In this document: in pieces, positions 41,132-52,340 of the stretch | Position numbering within the stretch: position 1 is the first letter of the stretch | How the letters are laid out: each line of letters opens with the position of its first letter | Origin: Hygrophila difformis | Taxonomy: Eukaryota; Streptophyta; Magnoliopsida; Lamiales; Acanthaceae | Assembly (NCBI GenBank): GCA_030278955.1 | Contig: JAOANR010000015.1 | Span: 15,547,917-15,611,916, forward strand | DNA length: 64,000 nt | Direction of reading: 5' to 3' | Notes under the pieces: model-generated | Databases searched by the model: none | Seen by the model: the letters and a program-made list of their open reading frames with translations, nothing else | What the model was told of the DNA's origin: nothing | Position numbers and translations under genes: made by a program

Positions 41132-41167
41132 CCACTTGAGGACAAGTGGTTCTAAATGTGAGGATGG
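41132..41167 (+). other. Stem-loop and polypurine tract of element A
   Basis: Perfect stem CCACTTG (41132-41138), loop AGGA, CAAGTGG (41143-41149), then the 18-nt TTCTAAATGTGAGGATGG (41150-41167), then the LTR start TGATGACAATCA. The geometry is identical to element C (7-bp stem, 4-nt purine loop, 18 nt to the LTR). Confidence 0.78.
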
Positions 41168-41387
41168 TGATGACAATCACTTATGACTGTCATTTTCGTC
41201 CAATTATGTGTCTTAGAAATAACAATTGATCACATTTTTCCTAGATTTCTGATCAAGAATGGAAGAAGATATAAAAAGATCTCGGAAAGATTAGGATCAG
41301 GAGGATATTTGAAAATTGCACAAAATAGCCTGAAAGTCGTAGATTTTTACATAAGTGTTTCTCGCCATGTTTTTATTTGAATTAATC

Positions 41388-41720
41388 CTCGCCTGAATGA
41401 TTAGGCAGGAGACAAGTTGCAAGCTCGCAGTAAACATTGCGAGGGAAGAATGGAAATGTCACGGGGACCTTAAGGCGAAATCCGGACAAGATCAAGGAAA
41501 TGTATAAAATTGAAGGCCACGCGATGATCAAACCAACATCGCGTGGGAAAGAAGGTTATGCGTGTTGGAAACCTAAAGAGCTACGACGAGAGGAAGTCAC
41601 TTGAAGTCAGATTGAGATTCCCTCGCCTTAATAAGAAAGATAACTTCATTTTGACTCACGCTTTGAAGGAACTGGGACAAGGTGTGAGGAGAGCTACTCT
41701 TATGCGAGCGGTTATTTTCC
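41388..41720 (+). repeat. Inverted CpG-bearing arms in the U3 of element A LTR
   Basis: Pairs include CCACGCGATG (41517-41526) with CATCGCGTGG (41537-41546), a perfect 10-bp stem, and CCTCGCC/GGCAGG and CTCGCAG/TTGCGAGG type arms nearby. They lie just before the TATA box, as in element C's LTR and as at 730-1011. Confidence 0.6.
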
Positions 41721-41748
41721 AAGGCAGGAAGCAGTTACTATGCACATC

Positions 41749-41756
41749 TATAAATA
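41749..41756 (+). promoter_or_regulatory. TATA box of element A LTR
   Basis: TATAAATA, 581 bp from the LTR start. The corresponding distance in element C's LTR is about 650 bp. Confidence 0.5.
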
Positions 41757-43110
41757 AGACCCTTGGGAGGTCAGCTCAAGACATATTCGGAGAGAAAAGA
41801 ATAGCTCAAATTCTCCCGTTAATTTTAGAGCTTTCATAGGTAGGGTAGATAGGGTTTAATTCTGCAGATTAATTTCGTGTTCTTTCGATTTGTAATTCAA
41901 TTCGCAATTAGATTTCTTTGAATTCTGTTTAGTAGTTTAGCTTAAGAGTGATCTGGAAAGGGGAAATGCTGTCAGGATGATTCTGTTCAATCATTACGAC
42001 GATCACAATCTTGTTTTTACCGACTTCATCGATCGAATTCGCGATATTCTGGTTTTAAATCAGATTTCCAGGTGTACTCGTTTACATTTTTCTTTTGCAA
42101 ATTATGTTATGAAGGAAGATCAGATGTTAAATCTTGTGTTTTTTTTTATCTTTCTGATTGCAATGTTGAATGGTTATAATAGAATTCAACGTTCTTTAAT
42201 TCTGTTTAAGAGAATTATAAACCTCGAATGCAATATTCACCCTTGAAATCTGCATAAATTTGTTAGTCCGATTTTCAGATTCATGCTGGTATCATATTTT
42301 CAATTTGAATCTGATTGGCATAATTACTTAGAAAGTTTGGATGTTGTTACTGAGTTAGGTATGAAACTGTCAGAATTATTGGTTTAATAAATCTTCTGTT
42401 GTTAGTATACTTTGATTTTAATTCTTATGCAATCTGCAAAGATTATCGCTCAGAATTAATTGAAGTTCCTAAAGACCCACGCAGTGTTAATCATCGCGTG
42501 ATAATCTTTAAGAAATAAACAACTCTAAATTCTCAATTTCGGAGGTTTCAAATTCTGTCTTCGCGGTATTATGAATTAATGTTGCGGGGAGGAGTTATGA
42601 TCGATCCCAGGATTTGACATTTTCCTTCATAAAAAGGACTAATTCTTGCTTCAATCATCACAAGGATTGGTGCGAGGGATAATCCTAATTATTTCACTCT
42701 TAAACAAGTTATATTAGTACCCTCGCGATGTTCAATTGGACAAAGCGTGGGAATAATTCTGATGTAGCATCAAAATTGGTTCTTTATTTCGAGGAATCCA
42801 AAGTTATCTTCTGTATACATATATATCATCTATGTTATAAATAGAAATTAAACATCCTCGCCGTATTCCTGATAAATATCACTGCGAGGAATTTGATTCT
42901 TTGTATTCACCAAATCTGAGGAACATTTTATGAATAATATCTCCCTACACGTTGTACAGATATAGCGCGCGGAAAATTAGAATTATTCCTTAAATCTTTT
43001 TCATAGGAAAGTGATTTCCTAATTCTGTCTGGCTCCCAATCCATATTTTGGGAGCACCCTAGCATTTTGCTTAAGGGGATTCAGAACCCTCATCGTTTCT
43101 CTATACATAT

Positions 43111-43115
43111 ATTAC
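43111..43115. repeat. Target-site duplication of the Sirevirus, left copy (ATTAC)
   Basis: ATTAC directly before TGTTGGGAACC, repeated exactly at 53260-53264. Confidence 0.92.
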
Positions 43116-44034
43116 TGTTGGGAACCAGTTTTGAGCAAATGTGTTCACAACCGATGTCTGAACTACTTTGTTGGACCAACCACATCTTCTGGCGACAAAC
43201 TATTTAAGGGAAGCGAAGCTGGCGAATTTGCAATGGTATTACGTCCAACGGCTAGCTGATTCCCTGCCCGGATCTTGCACTCGAAGGATGGAAACCAAGA
43301 TCCCTTAATCTGGGCAACTCCATTCTAAGGATCCGCGCATTTATGGAAAGAAAATCTCCTATCTTAGAATGGAGGAAATATTGCTCTCTTCAAATAGGAC
43401 TGCCAAGGGAAGAAGAAGGACGATGAATTATTCACTGAAATTCCTGTGCAATCGAAAGCTATTGTGAAGAGAGAAAATTATCTTCCTTCCGTGTTCGTGA
43501 GTCTATCATCTCGAAGGAAGAAAATCGATCAACACTTCCTCGGGTGAATTGATCGATAATGTGCCACAGTGTGCTTGATTGAAGTTGACAAAATCAATCA
43601 AGGGTTTCGAGGAAGTCGTCAAACTCAAGAGCTTAATAGAAAAGATCAAGGAGAGTCGCCAACAGGTTTCGACCAAGGGCAAACTTGAAGGAGGAGCCTT
43701 CAAGGGATTGAAGCAAGGTCGGGGAGATCTTCACCAAGACAGGGGGAGTGTCTTGGTTTGACAATTCAGTCCGCTTGGTGATTGGAGTTGGGCGAAACAA
43801 TTCACTATTGTTGTGATCGAGGATCAAACCAAAACAATTAGTGAATCTCCTGGATTGGTATCCCCCAGATGTAGGCTTGTGCCGAACTGGGTCAACAAAC
43901 CTTGAGTTCTTTATTTTCACAGTTTATTTACTTTCCGCTGCTTTATTTCATAAACTGTTTAACGTGTCCACGAAAGGTGCTTGAACTAGTTTTCAGGACT
44001 ACTTAATTGGTTATCCACGCTAAAGGACCTAACA
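43116..44034 (+). repeat. Sirevirus 5' LTR (919 bp)
   Basis: Starts TGTTGGGAACC, ends GGACCTAACA. It differs from the 3' LTR at the C of GCCACAG (43566), the A of TTAATAG (43637) and the A of CTTAATT (44005). Confidence 0.95.
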
Positions 44035-44036
44035 AT

Positions 44037-44049
44037 TGGTATCAGAGCC
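44037..44049 (+). other. Primer-binding site of the Sirevirus (initiator tRNA-Met)
   Basis: TGGTATCAGAGCC, two bases after the LTR end, is the complement of the plant initiator tRNA-Met 3' end. Confidence 0.93.
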
Positions 44050-44083
44050 ACACGCTTTGGAAAGCGAGATCCAGACAAAAGGC

Positions 44084-47000
44084 ATGGAAAACCAAGGTGG
44101 ATCTGTAACCAGACCACCATTGCTCGATGGATCAAACTATGCATATTGGAAAGATCAAATGGAGGCTTTTCTCATTGCTCTGGACGAAGGGGCTTGGGAT
44201 GCAATAGAAAACCAATACCATCCACCAGTGAAAGAAGAAGACGGTGTAAAAACACTCAAACCAAGGAGTGAATGGACTGCTGCTGAGAAGCTTGTCGCTT
44301 CAAAAAACTCCAAAGCCCTGAATGCAATTCACAATGCTCTCACAAAAGATCAATACAGACTTATCGCTGGATGTAAGATTGCATATGATGTCTGGACTAC
44401 TTTAGCCAATACCTACGAGGGTATGGCTCCGGTAAAGAAATCTAGAATCATTACTCTTGATGCACAATTTCATAAGATTTCTATGGATGATAACGAGTCT
44501 GTCGGCCAATATATTGGTCGTATCCGTGATCTAACCAACCAAGCTCTTCAGCTTGGCAAAGTATATTCTCAACAGGACATTGTAGGAAAAATCATTGGGA
44601 CGCTTCCGGAAAGGTTCAATGCAAAGGTCGCAGCACTTGAGCTATACAAAGACTTTGATAAATTGCAGGTTGATGAACTAATGGGAATCCTACAATCATG
44701 GGAAATGGATCACTGTCCTAGGACCAAAAGTAAACCAGTGGCATTCAAATCCACGACCAAGGATGAGGAAGATTTCTCCATGGAAAATCATGATGACTTC
44801 AGTGACGAAGAAGAACTGGCCATGTTGTCCAAAAGGCTAAATCAGATCATCAAGAACCGTAGATCTAGATTCAACTCCTCCATGAAGAAGGATGCCGGGA
44901 CATCAAACTCTAAATCCACTCAGAAAGGGTCGAAGTCTCTCGACAAAAATAAACCAAAACCTTCAAGGATTGAGGATGACAAAGAGATCATATGCTTTGA
45001 ATGTGGGGGAAGAGGCCATATGAAAAAAAACTGTGCCAATCTCAGACCAAAGGAGTCCAGCAAATCCTATCAAGTAACATTTAGTGACTCTGAAGATGAG
45101 AAGGAGTCTGATGAACATGGTGTAAACTATGGAGTAGCCTTCATCGGCACATGGGATTCTGACAGCGATGATGAACCCGAAACAGGTATGGGTCCCAACT
45201 CAGTCAATATGGTTTCCTCTAACATGGTTCACTCTTGTGCCAGGAATCAAGATGAAAGCGTCAGTAAACTCAATGATCTCTACGAAGAAACGTTCGAGAA
45301 GCTGGAAATATCCATTGCTGAATCAGTAGAATTACATGTCGAGAATGAAAGGCTAAAGGAACAACTCCAGAGTCTCACATGCAAAAATCTGGAACTTGAA
45401 AAGGCGTCTACAGAGCTGTCTGGACTGGTGAATGAACTACGTGAGAAAAATGCTGAGCTTCAGAAAGAAAACAAGGAACTGGAGGTTGAAAAAGTTGACT
45501 ATAAACTGTGGTACTATAGTATGCTTGGAAAGAAAGACGCTCTTCACACAGAACTCACCGAAGTTCAAGAGAAACTTGCCAAGGCTGAAAGCACTCTGGC
45601 GGCTCTAAACAAAGGAAAAGCCAAGTTAGATGATGTAATTGCTATGGGAAGACCGAGCAACAACAAACAAGGCTTGGGATATCAAGCCTCAACTTCTCGT
45701 GGAGAAAAGAAGAGCAAGTTTGTGTCCGGAGGAATGCTAAGTGAACCCCGAACTATCAAGAAATCGTTCCATCCTGTAGGAAGAAACAAATGGACAAGGA
45801 GACCTCCACCTCTAATCCCACTCAGATGCGATTACTGCAAGCTTGAAGGACACAAAACCAAAAACTGTGGAATTTTGGTAAAAGATCTACAAACAGGGAA
45901 ACCCATCATCTGGCCAAATGATAAAATCAAGATGAAGCTAATCTCCATCAAGTGCGAATGGGTTCCTAAAATTCAGAACAAATGTCACGTTGCCTTTCTC
46001 TCACAAAAGAAGAATGCTGCAGACAAAGTGTGGTACTTCGACAGTGGATGTTCCAAACACATGACAGGAGAAAGAAGTCTGCTCAAACACTACAAAGAAA
46101 TTAATGGAGGATTCGTTGTTTTTGGAGATGGAAAAAAGGGTGCCCTGATTGGTCAAGGGACCATTGAGAACAATGGCTCGAAGGAACTGTCACCTGTTTT
46201 CTTTGTCGATGGACTCCAAGCTAACTTGATAAGCATCAGTCAATTGTGTGATGAGGACCTTGTGGTGCAGTTTACCAAGAAAGATTGTCAAGTGCTCAAT
46301 CAAGATCAAGAATGCATTATGAGAGGTTTGCGCTCTAAAAATAATTGCTATCATCTTGTTCAAACTTGCAATTTTGGTGCAGCTGCAGGTAAGGATCACA
46401 TCACATTATGGCATGAAAAGCTTGGACATCTTAACTTTAAAGATCTTATCAAACTCAGCAGAACCGGGGCAGTCAAAGGTCTTCCTCAATTCAATAAATC
46501 AAGTATAGTCCTCTGCAACGAGTGTGCCAAGAACAAACAGCACAGGAGTTCACACAAACTATCTGAACTCCCTGGATCAACCAAGTGTCTTGACCTACTG
46601 CACATGGACCTTATTGGTCCAATGGAAGTTGAAAGCTTGGGAGGTAAAAAATATATCTTTGTATGTATTGATGATTACTCCAGGTACACTTGGATAGATT
46701 TTCTCAGGGAAAAAGGCGACACATTCAAAGCCTTCGAGAAGTTGTGCAATCGACTCATGACCGAAAAGGACACCAAGATAAAACGGATTCGAAGTGATCA
46801 CGGACGAGAGTTTGAAAATCAATCCTTTGAAGAATACTGTGCTACACATGGAATTAAGCATGAATATTCGGCGCCAAAAACACCTCAACAAAACGGAGTA
46901 GTTGAAAGAAGAAATCGAACCCTACAAGAAATGTCTAGGGTGATGCTCAACTCAAAGAAAGTGGCTGAATTCCTTTGGGCCGAAGCCGTGAACACAGCTT

Positions 47001-49087
47001 GCTACACCATAAATCGAGTCTACTTAAGGCCAAACTCTCTTATGACTCCATATGAGATTTGGAACGGTAAAAAGACCTCAATTACTTACTTTCATATTTT
47101 TGGTAGCAAATGTTTTGTTCTGAATGACAGGGAACATGTTGGGAAGTTCCAAGAAAAAAGCAATGAAGGAATATTTGTGGGTTACTCTACTACAAGTCGT
47201 GCATATAGAGTATATCTTCCTAAGACAAGGAAAGTACTGGAGTCCACAAATGTGATCATAGAAGATGTGACCAGCAAAGAGGATGTTCCTCCTCATGATG
47301 ATGAAACTCCCAGTGGTCAGGATGATCAACACAGCTCAACTCCACCCACTTCTGATGAACAGTCCACCAAACGAGTCCAAACGCCAAGCATGGACACCTC
47401 GTCACGAGAAGCAGAACCTCAAAAGGACCTAAATGGACGCATTCACAAGCATCATGACCCTGAAGACATTATTGGTGATGTAAATGAAAGGAGAAAGACT
47501 CGAGGGAAAAAGATCGACTTTAAAGAGCTTGCAGGCTTGCACTGCTATACTTCAAAGATCGAACCCTCAAGAGTTGAAGAAGCACTTCAAGATGAACACT
47601 GGATAAGTGCTATGCAGGATGAACTACTCCAGTTTGAAAGAAATGAAGTCTGGACCCTAGTTGAAAGACCGCAAGACAAGAACATAATCGGAACCAAGTG
47701 GATCTTTCGCAACAAAAGTGATGAAAAAGGGAACATTACTAGAAACAAAGCTCGATTAGTTGCTCAGGGTTACACCCAAGTCGAAGGTGTCGACTTCAGT
47801 GAAACATTTGCACCTGTAGCAAGACTTGAAGCTGTCCGACTACTACTATCGATCGCATGCTCGCTAGGATTCAAGCTTTTTCAAATGGATGTCAAAAGTG
47901 CCTTCCTAAATGGCTGGCTGAATGAGGAAGTATACGTAGAACAGCCTAAAGGATTTGAAGACCCCCATCATCCTCAACATGTCTACAAGCTCAACAAGGC
48001 ACTCTATGGGCTAAAACAAGCTCTTAGGGCCTGGTACGAAAGGCTCTCCAAATACCTGCTTGAACATGGATGCGAAAGAGGGAGCTTGGACAAGACTCTC
48101 TTTATCAAAAGAGAGAACAAAGGGATCCTCATTGCTCAAGTCTACGTCGATGACATTGTTTTTGGATCAACACACCATGTGCTCAAGGACCAGTTCATCG
48201 AAATAATGGGTAAGGAATTTGAAATGAGCATGGTAGGAGAACTAACTTACTTTCTTGGTTTGCAGGTTGCTCAGAAGAAAGATGGAATATTTCTAAGCCA
48301 AACCAAGTATGCCCGAAACATTATTAAAAAATTCGGCATGGAGTCCAGCAAACCAGCTCGAACGCCTATAGGGACTAATGACAAAATGAGCAAAGATCCT
48401 AGTGGTCAGAGTGTTGATCAGAAACTCTATCGAAGCATCATCGGAAGCCTTCTATATCTTGCTGCAAGTAGACCAGACATAAGCTATGCAGTAGGTGTTT
48501 GTGCTCGTTACCAAGCCGACCCCAAGGAATCACATCTAAAGGCTGCCAAACGAGTGATCAAATATATCTCAGGAACCAGTGATCTTGGTATTTGGTACTC
48601 TAAAGAGTCTAATCTCTCATTACTTGGCTATAGTGATGCAGATTGGGCAGGTGATGCGGATGATCGAAAAAGCACAACCGGAGGATGCTTTTACATTGGA
48701 ACTAACCTAGTTAGTTGGTATAGCAAGAAACAAAGCTCCATATCCCTATCAACTGCTGAGGCCGAGTACATTGCTGCTGGAAGTTGTTGTGCACAATTGC
48801 TATGGATGAAGCAAATGATGCTAGATTATGGAATCAACCAAGAAGTCCTCACCATACTATGTGACAACATGAGTGCGATCAACATCTCCAAAAATCCTGT
48901 TCAACATGGGAGAACAAAGCACATTGAACTCAGACATCACTTCATAAGAGATCTTGTTGAAGAAGGAATAGTGTCCATCCAACATGTCGGAACTACTGAG
49001 CAACATGCGGATATTTTTACTAAGGCACTGGATCGAGAGAGATTCGAAAAATTGAGAAGGGATCTTGGACTATGCACGATCACATAA
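44084..49087 (+). CDS. Gag-pol polyprotein of the Sirevirus, intact (1667 aa)
   Basis: ATG 44084 is the first ATG after the primer site; an open frame extends upstream through it but has no ATG. Domains: copia-type gag, about residues 10-230; zinc knuckle [14 protein letters not shown] near 304; a long coiled coil (about 405-515); a second knuckle [14 protein letters not shown] near 582; protease with [10 protein letters not shown] near 653; integrase zinc site ([18 protein letters not shown]) and DDE core starting at the Asp of HMDLIGP near 842; RT with YVDDIVFG near 1354; RNase H with YSDADWAGD near 1518 and the AEAEYIA and CDNMSAI motifs. It supplies particle protein and all enzymes for reverse transcription and integration. 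No stop or frameshift. One odd residue: [13 protein letters not shown], where copia RTs (including the old copy at about 55697) have Pro instead of the first Leu. Confidence 0.96.
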   Translation: MENQGGSVTRPPLLDGSNYAYWKDQMEAFLIALDEGAWDAIENQYHPPVKEEDGVKTLKPRSEWTAAEKLVASKNSKALNAIHNALTKDQYRLIAGCKIAYDVWTTLANTYEGMAPVKKSRIITLDAQFHKISMDDNESVGQYIGRIRDLTNQALQLGKVYSQQDIVGKIIGTLPERFNAKVAALELYKDFDKLQVDELMGILQSWEMDHCPRTKSKPVAFKSTTKDEEDFSMENHDDFSDEEELAMLSKRLNQIIKNRRSRFNSSMKKDAGTSNSKSTQKGSKSLDKNKPKPSRIEDDKEIICFECGGRGHMKKNCANLRPKESSKSYQVTFSDSEDEKESDEHGVNYGVAFIGTWDSDSDDEPETGMGPNSVNMVSSNMVHSCARNQDESVSKLNDLYEETFEKLEISIAESVELHVENERLKEQLQSLTCKNLELEKASTELSGLVNELREKNAELQKENKELEVEKVDYKLWYYSMLGKKDALHTELTEVQEKLAKAESTLAALNKGKAKLDDVIAMGRPSNNKQGLGYQASTSRGEKKSKFVSGGMLSEPRTIKKSFHPVGRNKWTRRPPPLIPLRCDYCKLEGHKTKNCGILVKDLQTGKPIIWPNDKIKMKLISIKCEWVPKIQNKCHVAFLSQKKNAADKVWYFDSGCSKHMTGERSLLKHYKEINGGFVVFGDGKKGALIGQGTIENNGSKELSPVFFVDGLQANLISISQLCDEDLVVQFTKKDCQVLNQDQECIMRGLRSKNNCYHLVQTCNFGAAAGKDHITLWHEKLGHLNFKDLIKLSRTGAVKGLPQFNKSSIVLCNECAKNKQHRSSHKLSELPGSTKCLDLLHMDLIGPMEVESLGGKKYIFVCIDDYSRYTWIDFLREKGDTFKAFEKLCNRLMTEKDTKIKRIRSDHGREFENQSFEEYCATHGIKHEYSAPKTPQQNGVVERRNRTLQEMSRVMLNSKKVAEFLWAEAVNTACYTINRVYLRPNSLMTPYEIWNGKKTSITYFHIFGSKCFVLNDREHVGKFQEKSNEGIFVGYSTTSRAYRVYLPKTRKVLESTNVIIEDVTSKEDVPPHDDETPSGQDDQHSSTPPTSDEQSTKRVQTPSMDTSSREAEPQKDLNGRIHKHHDPEDIIGDVNERRKTRGKKIDFKELAGLHCYTSKIEPSRVEEALQDEHWISAMQDELLQFERNEVWTLVERPQDKNIIGTKWIFRNKSDEKGNITRNKARLVAQGYTQVEGVDFSETFAPVARLEAVRLLLSIACSLGFKLFQMDVKSAFLNGWLNEEVYVEQPKGFEDPHHPQHVYKLNKALYGLKQALRAWYERLSKYLLEHGCERGSLDKTLFIKRENKGILIAQVYVDDIVFGSTHHVLKDQFIEIMGKEFEMSMVGELTYFLGLQVAQKKDGIFLSQTKYARNIIKKFGMESSKPARTPIGTNDKMSKDPSGQSVDQKLYRSIIGSLLYLAASRPDISYAVGVCARYQADPKESHLKAAKRVIKYISGTSDLGIWYSKESNLSLLGYSDADWAGDADDRKSTTGGCFYIGTNLVSWYSKKQSSISLSTAEAEYIAAGSCCAQLLWMKQMMLDYGINQEVLTILCDNMSAINISKNPVQHGRTKHIELRHHFIRDLVEEGIVSIQHVGTTEQHADIFTKALDRERFEKLRRDLGLCTIT

Positions 49088-49516
49088 AATTCCAAAAATC
49101 GCGGAATAAGTTTTACTTTATGCTATTTCCATATATTTTGTAATCCTATATTTTATTACCTTAATTATGTTATTCTTACTATTTTGTTAAGATTGTTTCA
49201 CAGGATCTCATTACTAAGGAAGTTAATCTACACAATTTCAAATTCAAAATTGATGTGACAGGCCGGACTGACAAGAACCAAGGCGGGAACGGTTATTTGC
49301 ACAACTTCATTCAAAAACGTGATGATTGCAATTATGGGAAGTTGCGATTATCTTACTATTTTCTTATCAAGGGAAGTTGCAAATCAAATTTACAGATTTT
49401 ATTGTGATCAAGTTGCCTAAAATCCTTCTTCTCTCTCGGTCTCATATACTCCCCTTCGTTCAATTTCATAATCATACACTCTCTTCACTTGTTCTTGTCA
49501 AAAGTTTTCTCTTTCA

Positions 49517-49517
49517 G
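49517..49517 (+). other. Candidate splice acceptor before the second Sirevirus ORF
   Basis: GTTTTCTCTTTCAG ends at 49516, followed by ACAATGG, so the exon would begin at 49517, four bases before the ATG at 49521. Splicing would let a downstream ORF be translated from a subgenomic RNA. The donor is not evident. Confidence 0.45.
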
Positions 49518-49520
49518 ACA

Positions 49521-51902
49521 ATGGTAAAGACACGAGGAAGCCAAGGTTCCAAATCACAAGGCCCGACTCCCTCCTCTACTGCTGGAAGCAAGAAGGCCAT
49601 CTCACCTGAAGAATCAAGTGCCAAGGGACGTGCGAAGGCTGTTCAGAAGGCAATCATGGAACAAACTGTTTCTGAAACTCCATCCATAGTCCCTGTTCCA
49701 TTCCCTTCGTCATCTCCTTCAACTGCTGGAGGAAAAGGATCCACTGTAGTTGTTCAAGACCCGCTCGACATTCGAGCCGAAGTTGCTGGTGCCGCTGCTT
49801 TAAAGAAGAAAGACTTGGAGGCTCCAAAGACGAAAGGAAAAGCTGTTTCAACCGCTAAAACAAGAGAGAAGGCAGTTGCTAAGAAGAACGCGTCGATAAG
49901 TGAACTTGTGGAGTCGGAGGTTACCAAAGCACTGGAACCCCTGGATTCCATTCTGGCGAACCTTCCATCCATGGGATCTGCACCTGCAACCACAACCACT
50001 GCTCCAGCTAAAAGCACCGAAGTCACTGCCAAAGATGCACAGAAGGTGTCCACTACAAAGCTCAAGAAGAAAACTCCTGCGAAGAAGGCCGCCACAGAAC
50101 CAAGTGTCGTGACTGACCCTGCTCCTGTCACCACCACTGAGGCAACCCCTGAAGAACCACTTCAGATCACTGCACCGGACACCCAAACCAGTCCACCTAA
50201 GGAGACTGAACCAGTCACTGAACCACTCGACGAAGAAGAACTCGATTCAGATTATATTCAAGAGGATGCAGATGAAAGCTCTGGAGACGAATCTATGATC
50301 GACATAAGTGATGATGAGAAGGATTATGCTGTGAACCTGATCACGGAAGAAATTGCCTGGACTGCCAGTCAGAAAAGAAAGCACATGCTAAGACCAGAAC
50401 CAAAGGAAACTGTGCCTGCCACAGAACCTGTTCAAACTGAAATTGAACAGGTAGAAGAGGAAGAAGATGAGGAATCTTCAAGCTCTGACGATGATGTGAG
50501 CAAAGAATCTGGAGGAGACACGGAACACCTTCAGGAGAATGCCCCTGATCCAACTGAGGGGGAGAACCCAACTGAAGATAAGTCCGAAGAATTGGGATCC
50601 CAAGATACCCAAAGCGGAGATGACGAATCCCAGGAAGAATCTGAAGAGGATGAAGATGAATCCGAAGAAAAGGTTGATGATGATGCTGAAGAAGATTCAG
50701 TAGAAGAAGTTGAACCACAGACTGAGCCACGTGTACCAACTCCGCCTGCCAGGAGTTCTCCAAAGGAGTCCGAACCCAAAAAGCGGACTCGTTCTGAACC
50801 AGAAGCATCAGGAAAAGCCTCTGGAGTCAAGAAACGGAAGATCGCTGAATCCTCTTCTGAGGAACATGAACCAGAGATCATCGATGCTGAGAACGCCATT
50901 TCCATTGACTTCTACTATGAAGTGTCCAAGCATTACTTTGCTACTGCTCTGGAGAAGATGAAGGTTCACCATGAGATACGCTTTGCTGCTGAACGCTATG
51001 AGGAAATGGGATGGCACAAGTACCTGGAAGACAGGTCACTTTTGTTTTGGGGAACTGAGATCAAGCAATACAAGGGACAGCTAGTTAGGCATTTTTATGC
51101 AAACCTGAGCTCTGAAGTCCTCACCTCCAAAAGCCCCTGGTTCGAACTCAGCTATGCTCATGGGGAGTTATTTGAACTCAAGGCTAGGGCTCTGAACCGC
51201 TTTCTCCAGGTACCCCGAACTTCTCTGAAATCTGTCTACTCTCGAAGTGCAAAATTTCCTATGAACACTATTGCCGAAACACTCACTGGAGTTCAAGGGA
51301 AAAGGTTTCAAGGAAAGGGGTTGAGTGCAGGTGTTTTGACTCAGAAATTTTCCATGCTTTATAAATTATGTGCTCATAATATCATGCCCACTGCTAACCA
51401 CTCTGTAGTGTCCAAAAGCATGTGTAAATTGTTGTTTGCTATAGACCAAAAGTATGAGATCAATTATGGAGCACTTGTGCTCAATCAAATGTTGGTCTTT
51501 GCTGGAAAAGTCAAGAGGAAGTACAACACCACACTTCCGTTCCCTGGCCTCATCTCGGAGTACCTGAAGCATCTTCACATCGTTGGAAGCAAACATGACC
51601 GTCCTGAGGATATTGCAGACTTCAAGCTCTCAGCCCACTTTGCCAAAAAGAAGCCTGATTTGGCTGGACCAGGAGGCAGGATCCCTGCGAAGGATGCCTT
51701 CTCAATGCTCCGTGAGAACCTCACTGACCACATCAATCATCTTAAGGTTCTGGAAGCTCAAGTGCACCAGCAAGTCGAATATGCTGAAAAGATGTTCAGA
51801 CAGCTTCCTGACGTTTGGTCTGATGAAGATGAGCCATTGGATACCAATCCAGAGGAGGAGTCCAGCGAATCTGATGCTGCTTCCTCTGATGACTCGGAGT
51901 GA
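49521..51902 (+). CDS. Second ORF of the Sirevirus in env-like position, PF20167-like, intact (793 aa)
   Basis: ATG 49521 is chosen because it follows a good splice acceptor directly; the frame is open further upstream through apparently untranslated sequence. The N-terminal half is Ala/Lys/Thr/Glu-rich (MVKTRGSQGSK, repeated KKTPAKK- and AKTREKAVAKK-like stretches), followed by a very acidic region (EEEEDEESSSSDDDVSKESG) and a basic KKRTRSEP/KKRKIAESS stretch resembling a nuclear signal. The conserved domain is at about residues 455-680 (EEMGWHKYLEDRSLLFWGTE, RHFYANLSSEV, ELKARALNRFLQVP). The end is acidic and Ser-rich. There is no signal peptide or membrane helix, so calling it an envelope would be unsafe. 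The old copia copy has the homologous ORF in ruins at 56981-58602. Function unknown. Confidence 0.8.
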   Translation: MVKTRGSQGSKSQGPTPSSTAGSKKAISPEESSAKGRAKAVQKAIMEQTVSETPSIVPVPFPSSSPSTAGGKGSTVVVQDPLDIRAEVAGAAALKKKDLEAPKTKGKAVSTAKTREKAVAKKNASISELVESEVTKALEPLDSILANLPSMGSAPATTTTAPAKSTEVTAKDAQKVSTTKLKKKTPAKKAATEPSVVTDPAPVTTTEATPEEPLQITAPDTQTSPPKETEPVTEPLDEEELDSDYIQEDADESSGDESMIDISDDEKDYAVNLITEEIAWTASQKRKHMLRPEPKETVPATEPVQTEIEQVEEEEDEESSSSDDDVSKESGGDTEHLQENAPDPTEGENPTEDKSEELGSQDTQSGDDESQEESEEDEDESEEKVDDDAEEDSVEEVEPQTEPRVPTPPARSSPKESEPKKRTRSEPEASGKASGVKKRKIAESSSEEHEPEIIDAENAISIDFYYEVSKHYFATALEKMKVHHEIRFAAERYEEMGWHKYLEDRSLLFWGTEIKQYKGQLVRHFYANLSSEVLTSKSPWFELSYAHGELFELKARALNRFLQVPRTSLKSVYSRSAKFPMNTIAETLTGVQGKRFQGKGLSAGVLTQKFSMLYKLCAHNIMPTANHSVVSKSMCKLLFAIDQKYEINYGALVLNQMLVFAGKVKRKYNTTLPFPGLISEYLKHLHIVGSKHDRPEDIADFKLSAHFAKKKPDLAGPGGRIPAKDAFSMLRENLTDHINHLKVLEAQVHQQVEYAEKMFRQLPDVWSDEDEPLDTNPEEESSESDAASSDDSE

Positions 51903-52326
51903 TATGCCCTTTTTGGGCAGATGTGTACCAGAGGGGGAGTAAAGTTGATCAACCAATTTTGATGCGTACCTCTGGACACTTAAAGAAGAGAAGTCTGAAC
52001 TACTTCTGCTACTGATGGGTAATTTTTTCTGTCTCACTATTGAACTGTCTTCGTTTTGTTTTTACTGGACAATTGCACTATGGCCTGTAATAATTAAATT
52101 ATGATCTTACTTGCTTTATCTTATTGCCATGTGCCTGTTTTGATGTAAATGCTCCTAGAACTTTTGATAGGATATCTTGTACGGAGCATTAGTATAGTTT
52201 GTCTTGAATTGGGTATCATTGTAATTGGTGGTTGGGTGTCAATGGGATATTTTCTACATTCCTTGTTATTGTTTTGATTGTTTGGACATCGGTTGAGTCA
52301 ACTCTTATACTGGCCCACATTCTGCC
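51903..52326 (+). other. 3' untranslated region of the Sirevirus
   Basis: No ORF of note. It contains a GAGGGGGAGTAAAG at 51931-51944 resembling the polypurine tract; extra polypurine copies in this region are a known Sirevirus trait. Confidence 0.5.
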
Positions 52327-52340
52327 AAAAAGGGGGAGAT
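52327..52340 (+). other. Polypurine tract of the Sirevirus
   Basis: AAAAAGGGGGAGAT adjoins the 3' LTR start TGTTGGG. The old copia element has AAAGGGGGAGAT at 58977-58988. Confidence 0.92.

Larger units (their letters stand above)
41168..43115 (+). repeat. Element A 3' LTR, first piece
   Basis: Starts TGATGACAATCAC after the polypurine tract and is cut at 43115 by the Sirevirus (target ATTAC, 43111-43115). It contains inverted CpG-bearing arms upstream of a TATA box at 41749 and more of them further on (for example near 42480, 42720 and 42860). A short ORF at 41543-41839 has no recognisable content. Confidence 0.7.

Noticed and set aside
49521..51902. Calling the second Sirevirus ORF an envelope protein
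   Set aside because: No signal peptide, no membrane-spanning segment and no cleavage site is visible. The conserved core is that of PF20167-like proteins.
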